Source of the DNA: Haliotis asinina
Taxonomy: Eukaryota > Mollusca > Gastropoda > Lepetellida > Haliotidae
Assembly (NCBI RefSeq): GCF_037392515.1
Contig: NC_090291.1
Coordinates: 43,951,001 to 44,015,000, forward strand
DNA: 64,000 bases
Direction: 5' to 3'
The notes under the pieces are model-generated. The model made no database searches and was not told the origin of the DNA. It was given only the letters and a program-made list of their open reading frames with translations. Position numbers and translations under genes: made by a program. Shown one piece after another: positions 54,780 through 64,000 of the stretch; the first letter of the stretch is position 1; each line of letters starts with the position of its first letter.

Positions 54780-57700
54780 TCAGAGTTTGGAGTCTTTCAC
54801 TGTCCTGACTACTCCCTCCTGGACGACAGAGATTGCCAACACACCGTCAGGCCTCCACAGTCGGCCCAGGGACAGCGCTCGTCCAGACCCTGAAGAACAT
54901 ATGGCCATGTAACATTGTTAAAATCTAAATATTTTAGATATTTAAATACTTACCTTACCATAGGTCTATGGCATATTACCTCAAGCTTCACTTAGTAGGA
55001 GATCTGACAGAGTTGAATTGCTATTCAATCTTGAATAGGTACCCCGAATTCGACAACTGTACTGATACGGAAGTATCTGGATCTCCCCACTCCACGAGAA
55101 CTTCACTTTTACTTCTTGGTCCGATGAGTCCATAGTGGGGAGGAGCATTGGGAGGGACTAACCACCCTTTGGTAAGGTAAGTATTTAAATATCTAAAATA
55201 TTTAGATTTTAACAATTTTTTTATTTACCTTATCATAGGTCTATAGCGTATGGATGCAACAGGCAGGACATTGGTGCAGGACTCCAGAGGACTGTCAAAA
55301 GTCCATCATCCCACATATGCCACGGGCAGCTGGACCATTACTGATTCACAAACACTGCTCACCGGTCTGCCGCAACAATCTCTCATGAAGGTCAACTGGA
55401 ACCAGAATCAGAGTAGTAGGCCACACACTAATCACTGGAAGGCAAGGTAAATTATCTGACATAAGTACAAGACCCCCATAGACCAAGGTAAGTAAGATCG
55501 TATCTTCTAGGGCGGAAGGACGCATGAGTTACTGTGCAACCACCAATGGTCTGAAAGACTGCAGCCCCTCCATATCTTCCACCACCAAGTCCCGCAAGTA
55601 ATAGCTACCAAACACCGTAGAGCATCCAGCCATAATGTCGGGAACTTACAGTTTCTGTGCAGGCCATTGTTGATGCTAACGCTCGAATCTCGTGTGGGAT
55701 GTTAGACGACAGGTGCAGAAGATTCTGTGCGTCATAAGCTGCCAGGATGGTCTGCCTCAACCATAAGGCTCCTGTGTTCCTTGTGACTTACCCCCTAGTA
55801 GTCATGGAAAAGGGCAGGAAAAATCCCTTCCTAGTTCACCAACGAGGAGAGGACTGCCTGATATATAATCTGAGGGCCCAAACCGGACAGAGTAACTGCT
55901 CTTCCCGATCCTCTGGTCCGAAGACAGCAGTAAGAGGGGGGATGGTGAATAACCTGCCTGGTTGACTTGGCAGCTGGTTCTTTGCCAGGAAATCCCAAAG
56001 AAGGCCGAAGTGTACAGCCCCATGTCTGGTCTGTTCAAACCGGACCCTAGTCACATCCAGCACGTGAATTTCACTAACTCTCATCGCTGTAGCTAGCGCC
56101 AACAGAAACACCATCTTCCTTGTTAAGTTGTCAAACTATGCCCTGTCAAGCGGCTCGTAGAGGCGACCTCTCAAGAGCTGTAGCACGACATTGAGGTCCC
56201 ACCCAGACGGACAGAACTTAACCTTTTTGTCCTCCAGCTTGAACGCCTTCAATACAGCAACCAGTTCCGGTATCTTTGAGACCTTCCTATCTCCTCTGAC
56301 AGCTAACATTGAGTTTAATGCTGACAGGTAAGTCCCAATGGTACTGCCCTTGAGTTTCCTCGAGCACCATAAAAAACGTAAAAACTCCGCCAGTAGTGAC
56401 GCTAACAACGGGTCCTGTGACTTCTGGGCACAGAACTTCTCAAATGTAGCCCACTTGTCATCATAGGAGTGACCAAGTGGAAGTGCCCGGGCAATGATCT
56501 TCGCCACTTGAGATGAGTACCCCTTGGCCCTCAAAGTCCTTTGCAGATGGTCCAGGCACATAGATGAAACCGCGCCAGATCCGGGTGCAGTGTCAGACTG
56601 TGGTGATGGTGTAGCAACTGGTCCCACTCTGGAAGCCAGAACAGATCTTTTCCTGCAAGGCAGCACAACTCTGGGAACCAAGACCTTGCTGGCCACCAGG
56701 GCGCGACCAAAAGCAGACGAATCCTCACATGAGCTTGAGTTTCGCCACCACCGCTGATACTAGCACTGGTGGAGGGAAGGCATAAGCGTTCAGTCCCTCC
56801 CAAGACATCGACAGAGCGTCGACAGCCAAAGTTGCCAGGTCTGGTATCAGAGATACGTACACTGGAAGCTGAGCGTTGAACTTGGTGGCAAATAGGTCGA
56901 TCAGTGGGCGCTCATGATCCTGACATATGAGCTGAAATATCTCCGGGTGAAGCATCCACTCTGTCAGGGACGGCTTTCCTGGTTGGGAGAGGTAAGGCGT
57001 TCCTGCAACCTGGGATATGACGAGCTCTTGCCTTGGTGCCATTTGCGTCTAGAACGCTGGCTAAGCGGAACATCTGATCCAGCAGGGACTTGGATCTGGT
57101 TGTCCCCTGTCACTCCCAGCCCTGATGTGACGCATCGACAAACAATTCGTGGTCCTGCACAAACTCGGTCAAGCAAACTCCGTCGCAGATATTCGCCTTG
57201 ATCATCCACCACTGCTGGTATTGGTGCAGACGTCATAACATCGTCTGCCTGTACCTGTATGTACAGGAGGAGGTATCTTTGTAACGGTCGTAGCATCAGG
57301 TGCCCTCTGCGTGTTAAGTCCTGAGCCGACGTCAGTAGGCCCAACAGAGACTGCCACTCCATGAGAAGCAATCGCTCTGACAGTCCCTTAGCTACAAACC
57401 AGGAAATCTTCTCCCACCAGTCGAGAGGGATCCGAACACGGTCATACTGTGTCTGGAACAGGCCCCCGATAAACACCAATTCCTGCGTGGGATGCAACTG
57501 CGATTTTTCCCGGTTGATTATCCACCCTAACTGTTCCAGGAGATGGATAGTAAAAACTAGCTTTCTGCGCAGCAACTGAGGTTCGAACTGGTTGAGAAGG
57601 CAATCATCTATGTATGGGTTGAACTCTATCTGCCTGAGATGAAGAAACCGACTGATGGGCGTTGTGATTCTGGTAAATAGCCACGGGGCCGTGGAAATGC

Positions 57701-60700
57701 CAAACAGCAGGACCTGCCACATGTCAACTGTCAAATACAAACCTCCTGTGAGCTGGGTAGATGGGGACGTGCAGATACGCATCCTGTATGTCGAGACTTC
57801 ACAGCCACATTCCGGGGGCCAACTTGAGGCGCAGCTGTTCCAGAGACACCATCTTGAAGTGAGGAGGCTCCATCAAGTAACAATCATTGAACGCTGCCAT
57901 GTTGTGGATGATACGTAACTTGTCGGAGTCCTTCTTGGGAATGAGCAAGATCGGGGAGTAGAACCCTGGTGAAAGGTGTGGGTCCAACACTTCCTCAATG
58001 GTACACTTCTCTAGTAACACCTCGATGTTGTCTGCCAGCAACTGGTGTTGCTTCTCTGGATACACCCATGCCAACGGCTGAGATGTCAACTGTAAAGGTT
58101 GTATGACCATTAGTTTGTAGCCCTTCTTTAGGATTCTGGTAACGTAAGGATCTTCTAGGATGGACCAGTTCCTCCAAAAAATGCCCAGTCTCCTGCCTAC
58201 TGGTGTAGGGAAAACTGGCATGGCTGGGGGCGGGAGCTCCAAGTCGTGACAGGTAACACCCTCAACGTTTTAAATAGGGGCGCTTCCCTTTCCCTCTACC
58301 GGGGGTGGTGGGGGCATCCCTGGTTGCGTCTGAAGGCTTGCGATGATCGCTGCCACGTTGCCGTGACCTCTGGTAAAGGCGGATCTGACATATTCCCTCC
58401 TCAGGACGTAGTGTTTCTTCCCCCTGTCGTGTGTTCCAGCTCTGTCACGAAAGGCAGAAGATAGGGCCTCAAATTCTGACAACATCTCAGTGTTAGTTAG
58501 CTCCGGCATGCTCCTTATAAACCTCCTGGATAGCATTTCTGAAGAGGGCCTCTGAGGAAAAGAGAGTTATGAGACGCCGCTTGAACTTCCTGTCGTCGTC
58601 ATAGCTAACGCTGTATGGATGTGCCCCAACAGGTCATGAAGCATCTTGCCCTGCCATAAGAATAACAACGACAAATACTCCAACCGGGACTTCAGTCAAA
58701 CCACAGCCGCTGCTGACGTAGCTGCCGCGATCGGGGGAAAAATACTGCTCTTCATCCATATTCCAAAATACGCCCGACTTGCGCTCCGGAGCCTGCTTCC
58801 TGTGCACCGACTGCCTGGCCCTAGGAGATGCAGATCGGGATCATGACCGCCTGCTCCTTCTCCTACGGTGAAGTAATCTGGCCTGATGATCCGGAGATCT
58901 GGAAGACAATAGATGCCGACACATCAACATCTGTTGATTGTGATTTGCCCACAGGCACCAACGCCAGTAAACAGATGCGCTCCTCTCTTGGCATTGCTGC
59001 AAAGTCCAGGACCAATGGAGGAGTCCTAGTCATAGGCATCGTCAACTCCTGAGATGCGCCTAACATCATCGAAGGGTCAGATACCAACAACGCTCGTAGA
59101 ATCCGCTGTACCTCCGGGTGCGCTAGGGCGTCTGGCCTTGACAAGTCTACCCAACCTCCAGTCTGGGTGGTTGGTGTCAGCGTCGGTATCTGCGTCAGTA
59201 TCTGCGTCGGTATCAGCAATGACGTCAGTATCTGCATCAGCGTTGACTCCATCCTCACTGAAGTATCAGACGCCGCCCCCGGTGCCTCCAGTGCTGTCTG
59301 CAACTCTGGTGTACCAGGCGCCGACAATCTGGATCCTGAAGAGGACGCAGGTGAACGGGACATCTTGCATAACTTCTGAGTTTTCCTCTTCCTAACCACA
59401 GCCAGGAAAACTTTAAACTCTGCACTTGTCAAACTTGTACATGCTGCACAACACTACTCAAGGGTGCACGACACCATAGCACAATCCGGACGCCAGGGGT
59501 GAGGATCCTTGTCTGACTTCAGGCCTTAACACACCACTCACAAGTGTCATGTCATACACAACTACTGACTTAAAACGAAATATAAACGTGACAATAAGGA
59601 TAAATGAAAAAACATGTGCAGCAGCTGCTTTGCAAATGACAAGTGAAATGGCTGCCGCTAAATAAGGACAGCAAAATTTCACTAGATACAGCGCCATTTG
59701 ACAAAAAATGAAACAAAAATGCTTAGATATGGCGGAACAAATATCAACAGAAACTAATCCGCCGAAAAATAAAAACGATCCTCTTAAAATTACGGAGGCA
59801 ACATCGAAAACAGGTGACACACAACAGTGTCTTGTCCATGGTAGCCAACAAGTGTACGATAACGAATTATACGTTATAACCAACACAAAGATTGAAAATA
59901 TTACATACCACAACACCAAGAACCTGTAAAAGGAATCAGCGCAAAAACGTAGTAAATCAAACTTTATTAGTTAAAAGAAACACAGGTAGCAACTCAACAC
60001 ATCTAGACAAGACGATAGCAATTCAACTCTGTCAGATCTCCTACTAAGTGACAAGAGGTAATATGACCTAAGGTAAGGTGAGTAAAAAATAATACACACT
60101 GCCATTTAAAAAGTTGTTAAATGTAACCTAAGTTTGTAATCTCATTGACGATTCTGGTACTTTTATTAGGTTGTGTCCACTCTGTAGATGAGTAACTCAT
60201 GTGAGATCACTGGTAGGAAAAGTGTAAGATAAAGTTCCAGGTTTGTGACAGGCTACTCCACAAAACTTACCACAGTGAGGACTCTCCATTTCATACAGCA
60301 TCCATTCATTTGCATGGAAGGGGTTGTGGAACCACATGGAGTGGTCAAGTGAGGTAGTGGCGAATGAGGCCTTCTTGTCCGCAGGCATCAGAGCGACGTC
60401 TAACAACATGAGGTCTGACATGTAGGCGGCAGCACACTTGTGCATGTTGACATTGTCACCTGGAACATAAAACATGTCACTGACAGTAAAAAACCAAAAC
60501 AATATCACCAAGAACACCATGAGGTCCAACATGCATGTTGACACTGTTACCTGGAATAAAGAATAAGTTGTTGACTGAAAATAGCCCAACAATATCACCA
60601 GGAAAATCATGTAGGCAGCAACACACCTGTGCATGTTGACATTGTCACCTGGAACATAAAACATGTTGGCAGCATTATTCCCATGAACAATATGATGACA

Positions 60701-63524
60701 TCATTTTGTTCATCAATAAACAACATATTTTCTGTGAGGACATGATCTGTCCTAACATACAGAGCGACATACGGATGTTTCTGTGAGAAGCATGAATGAT
60801 AATATTGTCTGTCCTAAACATCACATCACGACTTTCATTCCTGAGAGAAGCATAGATGATATTCCAGTCTATCCTTTCTCCTGCATACAGACTTTCATTT
60901 CTGAGAGAAGCATAGATGACTATCTAGTCTATTCTTACCCTGCATACAGACTTTCATTCTTCCTGAGAGAAGCATAAATGGTAATCTTGTCTATCCTTAC
61001 TCCTGCATACAGACTTTTCATGAGAAGCATACATAGTAATCTTGCAGTCCTGAGAGAAGCATAGATGGTAATCTTGTCTATCCTTACACATGCATAGAGA
61101 CTTTCATTCCTGGGATAAAGACATTTCACTGAGGAGAATGGATGATACAGAGTTAGAGTATGGATGGTATTCCGTCCTCACCTATGTGTCCACACGCTCG
61201 GATCCAGATTTGTCTGCGCGGAGCCTGATTCCTGTTCCTAACAAGGTGCATTGGGTCGACAGGTCGGAATTCCATGTTCATAGGCTCATCAATGAACATA
61301 CCCAGCTGTGCTTTCCTCTTTTCAGGCAGCTTTTCATTTCTTCAAAAGAACAAAGGGGACAGACTTCACAACACACGAAAAAATGGCTTCCATCCCTGTA
61401 GTGCAAGGTGGCACAGCCATGACAAAAAGGAACTTTCAATTTTCAAAAAGATGATTGGTTGGAATGGGAAGAGCTCCTTCATCCAAACCTTTTAATCTTT
61501 GGGTAGAATATGCTTATGATATAGGTTTTGTCATTAGATTTGCACTACAAACTAGATCAAAATAATTGGTAAGGCAGTTCAAAATACAAGGAATTACACC
61601 AAGGAAGAATAATGTGTGAACCCAGTGCACCCAGCCATATTACAACCTCAATATCTCTAGGGTATATGTTCCAATAAGTCTCCACTATACCCTGGATGCA
61701 TCTACGACTAAGCCCAATAAACTTATTACCTCCCTTGGTGGACTTTTTATCCAGTCAGGTATCTGCGCTGAATGAACAAATCACTGCTCACTTTCACTTT
61801 TTTCATTTATCTAACCAGTTAAACTTGGCAACACAAACCATGCATAGGTTCTCTGAAAGACATAGATGTGTATGTTTAATATAAGTTTCAGACCTATCAG
61901 TTTGTCTGTATAACTGGGTGACTGGCTACTGTGAGAATGCACAGCCATCAAAGGGAGGTAATAAATTTATCAGGCCGAGACGGAGATGCACCCAGGGTAT
62001 AGTGGAGACTTATCACAATATGTACCCTGGAGATATCAAGGATGGCCATGCTGTTGCTGGAATTCTGATAAAGGCAACATAAAACCCAACACGCCCACTC
62101 ACACGCTCTGTAAAATACTGATACATCAGAGACCAGATACCTTCACTCACTCACTTACTTACTCAAGTGCTATTTTTGCTAGCTCAACAGTGTTGAGGAG
62201 GTTCTCAGGTCCTACTGTTTCTGGCATCTTGTACTGATGCCGATAGGGGTCACTTTCTTCCTTCTTAAAGGATGCCTGCATTGTCAGCACTGCCTTTCCC
62301 CTCTGGACCGCCTTCACCGTGCGGCTACAGTACGTCTTCCCATCTCGTGTACGATCCACATGATACAGGACAGGGCGCTCACTGGAACCTACAGCCAAAC
62401 AACGCCTTAATATCCGGATTCATGTATTGTTTAAACTTAGCATTACTTGATTAAATCTATGAAAACACAATGCCATTTAGAAAGTGGTCAAGTGTAAGAT
62501 GTTATATTGTATTTCTTAGCAAATTATATCAATGAAGCTGCGGGTTAGAATATTGGCCTTCAGTAACCCAAGCTTGTCATAAATGGTGACAAACAGGATC
62601 GGGTGGTCAGACTAGCTGACTTGGTTGATGCATGTCATCGGTTCCCAATTGCATACATCAATGCTCATGCTGTTCATCACCGGATTGTCTCATCCAAACT
62701 CTATACACAGACCACCGCTATATAGCTGAAATATTGCGGACTGCGACATAAAATTAAACTCACTCACTCACTCACAGTACAGATTCTAGTACATGTATTT
62801 ATGTTGGGTTCAGTCCAATCCGTGATTCAAGCCCACTCTCTCAGTCACGCACCTAATCACCAGAACACAAAGTCACCCAGCTGATCTGCTGAGTCACTGC
62901 CTGACTCTGCATTACGCTAATGCCGAGTCTCTAAAAATAGACAATTTTGCCTGAAATAAATAGTTTCTTTCATTGAAAAGGTGACCCACTGTGACAATTT
63001 AGATTCATACCCTGAGGTAATCTAGACTTACTTCAGTTAGTTTCAGCACTGCAGAAAGCTGATGGGAAAACAATGGGGTTCAGGAACAGAATATGTATGC
63101 ATGTCACATGATCTGCAACTCCTCACACCTACAGCTGGTGCCTGGGTACGGATGAACAAGTGATCCACAGTCCCTTTCACAACCAGTACAGGCTACTGAT
63201 AACATACCAAACCCAGTACAGTTAAGTCTCGAATATTCGACCTCTTTTTATCCGTCAATCTGCTTTATCCGTCGCTTTTGTTGGTAACAAATTGAATTCA
63301 TTTATTTAGTCTGACATCCTTGTTAATCCGATGATTTGCTGTGCTACGAACGATGTTGGATTAGCGACACTTGACTGTATTTACCTCCTTGTAGAAAGTA
63401 GCAATGTAGACTGTGAGCAAACTGGGACTCTGGAACTGTCTGAGCAGCAGCTACCAATGCTTGACCAATCAGCTGACCACCAAAAACTGACCTAAAATAC
63501 TTGGGTTGCCATAGATACGTGCTC
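54780..63524 (-). CDS. ACOT8: Acyl-coenzyme A thioesterase 8, peroxisomal (5' end outside window)
   Basis: Peroxisomal thioesterase that hydrolyses acyl-CoAs to free acid and CoA; double hot-dog fold (family knowledge). Five in-phase exons on the minus strand: 63524-63385, 62388-62163, 61339-61182, 60459-60271, 54889-54780, giving 273 codons and a stop. The first hot-dog signature [14 protein letters not shown] and SLHCYF are in the first visible exon. [20 protein letters not shown] follows. The second hot-dog carries [14 protein letters not shown], with the catalytic-type Asp in LDH. The protein ends VKDSKL, a peroxisomal PTS1 signal. About 45 N-terminal residues are missing compared with human ACOT8, and no exon for them was found in 63525-64000, so the start lies beyond the window. 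The last intron (54890-60270) holds a DIRS-type element. The acceptor of the 61339 exon was chosen because it alone keeps phase. Confidence 0.93.
54918..55026 (+). repeat. Left inverted terminal repeat of the second DIRS element
   Basis: It shares 'cttagtaggagatctgacag' and 'agttgaattgctat' in inverted orientation with 60014-60093. Diverged, with small length differences. Confidence 0.82.
55171..55245. repeat. Internal complementary region of the second DIRS element
   Basis: Its left half is the reverse complement of the element's left edge ('ttaaatacttaccttacc'). Its right half resembles the complement of the right edge ('aaggtaaataaaaaa'-like). Confidence 0.8.
55450..56696 (-). mobile_element. 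Tyrosine recombinase region of the second DIRS element
   Basis: The SAM-like N-terminal part includes [15 protein letters not shown]. Catalytic-type signals [15 protein letters not shown] and HEIRALAS (H-x-x-R) follow. The region is broken. Confidence 0.8.
56730..58242 (-). mobile_element. RT/RNase H region of the second DIRS element
   Basis: RT blocks are seen: [41 protein letters not shown] (YxDD box), [16 protein letters not shown], then an RNase H-proximal stretch. The region is broken. Confidence 0.85.
58270..59432 (-). mobile_element. Gag-like region of the second DIRS element
   Basis: Low-complexity Ser/Pro/Thr stretch with an Ile-Pro-Thr run, followed by an Arg-rich helical part ([17 protein letters not shown]). 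Assigned from position 5' of the RT region. No capsid fold can be recognised by eye. Confidence 0.55.
60014..60093 (-). repeat. Right inverted terminal repeat of the second DIRS element
   Basis: Inverted partner of 54918-55026. It ends in an A-rich tail at about 60093. Confidence 0.82.
60425..60665. repeat. Triplicated acceptor and exon start in the last-but-one ACOT8 intron
   Basis: The start of the 60271-60459 exon with its acceptor (about 60425-60476) is repeated at about 60526-60560 (diverged) and 60614-60665 (close). All share 'tgcatgttgac' followed by 'acctgga'. Each copy keeps the tccag acceptor on the coding strand and can encode GDNVNMH-like residues. Confidence 0.85.
61652..62036. 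mobile_element. Foldback/MITE element, second copy, ACOT8 intron
   Basis: Same family as 41311-41786: arms of about 85-90 bp with 'aataagtctccactatacc' at the left and its inverted counterpart at the right. Lies between the 61182-61339 and 62163-62388 exons. Confidence 0.8.
62540..62778 (-). repeat. SINE family B
   Basis: 'atgctcatgctgttcatcac', 'gctgaaatattgcggactgc', cactcactcactcac tail. ACOT8 intron. Confidence 0.74.
63219..63377. mobile_element. pogo-like MITE at an ACOT8 splice donor
   Basis: 159 bp with TA at both edges (63217-63218 and 63378-63379). Inverted ends are CAGTTAAGTCTCGAATATTC and, from the right, CAGTCAAGTGTCGCTAATCC. No coding capacity. On the ACOT8 strand it begins right after the donor gtaaa of the 63385-63524 exon. 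Confidence 0.8.
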
Positions 63525-64000
63525 CTGTCCAAAACAAACAATTAACCATGAATGTCATGGCTAGAAGTGCATGGTATTAGTATTGCTGGCATACAAAAAT
63601 ACGTGTTTCAAACGATGTGTATTGCAACATATTTTTGGAGAACTGGTATAATGGGTAAAAAAATATATGAGTGATTGAGTGACATTGCTTTACACTATAT
63701 AAAAGTTTATGTGATTAGCTGTAAAGGTTTGAATTGAAGCATACACAATCTTTCATTCAAAACAGCTGTTTCACTTCATTATTTAATGAAAAAATGACAT
63801 ACTATCAAACTATACATTTCTAAAATAAGAAAACTGAATCCTGACTTTGCAACCTCAGTTTGAAATTGCTATTATCAGAACAATAACATATTATTAGGAA
63901 CTTATAATGGAGAACATTGGACATAATCTACAATTTAGTGTCACTATTGTCAAACACCTAAGATCCCAATATATCACAATACACATCACAATCCAGGTAC

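Larger units (their letters stand above)
54913..60093 (-). mobile_element. Second DIRS-type retroelement (fossil, decayed) in the last ACOT8 intron
   Basis: The element is about 5.2 kb, in the same direction as ACOT8, and a different family member from the one at 12281-18510. Inverted terminal repeats lie at about 54918-55026 and 60014-60093, and an internal complementary region at about 55171-55245. The coding parts run gag-like (about 59430-58270), RT/RNase H (about 58240-56730), recombinase (about 56700-55450). It is clearly broken, in at least five places, and looks older than the first element because its terminal repeats have diverged. Confidence 0.88.

Overview
This is nuclear DNA of an invertebrate animal, probably a marine gastropod of the abalone type (Haliotis or a close vetigastropod). 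Host genes are split into many short exons, and the introns are full of SINE copies carrying the 'gcaatattccagc' core and (GTGA)n tails that I associate with abalone genomes. The genus is inferred from recalled repeat families. The animal origin is clear from three recognisable orthologues.

Layout. (1) 1-2990: sequence downstream of the first gene, with small foldback elements and one SINE. (2) 2991-37360, minus strand: a complete importin-4 gene (IPO4). I resolve 29 exons that join in phase to 1082 codons plus... a stop, close to the vertebrate length. Its introns carry a Tc1 transposon, a nearly whole DIRS-type tyrosine-recombinase retroelement, pogo-like and foldback elements, several SINEs, and a run of five consecutive introns (15-19) that each hold a different tandem repeat. 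(3) 37361-39236: a divergent promoter region shared with the next gene and invaded by a 5'-truncated LINE with a clear 13-bp target-site duplication. (4) 39237-47472, plus strand: a complete gamma-SNAP gene (NAPG), 10 exons, 317 residues, including an 18-nt microexon. (5) 47473-54779: intergenic sequence between convergent genes. (6) 54780-63524, minus strand: the 3' five exons of a peroxisomal acyl-CoA thioesterase 8 gene (ACOT8) ending in the targeting signal SKL. Its last intron holds a second, more decayed DIRS-type element, and its first exon(s) lie beyond the window.

The three host proteins do not form one pathway: IPO4 is a nuclear import receptor, NAPG works in SNARE recycling, and ACOT8 hydrolyses acyl-CoAs in peroxisomes. 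IPO4 and NAPG both start inside an AAGATGGCG motif (TISU/YY1 type), which suggests short-leader housekeeping transcription from a shared promoter.

The most unusual signal is at splice acceptors. In IPO4 introns 18 and 19 and in ACOT8's last intron, tandem repeats include the real 3' splice site plus the first bases of the exon, so the acceptor has been copied many times into the intron. No CRISPR, rRNA gene or ordinary tRNA gene was seen. tRNA-like signals are confined to SINE heads.
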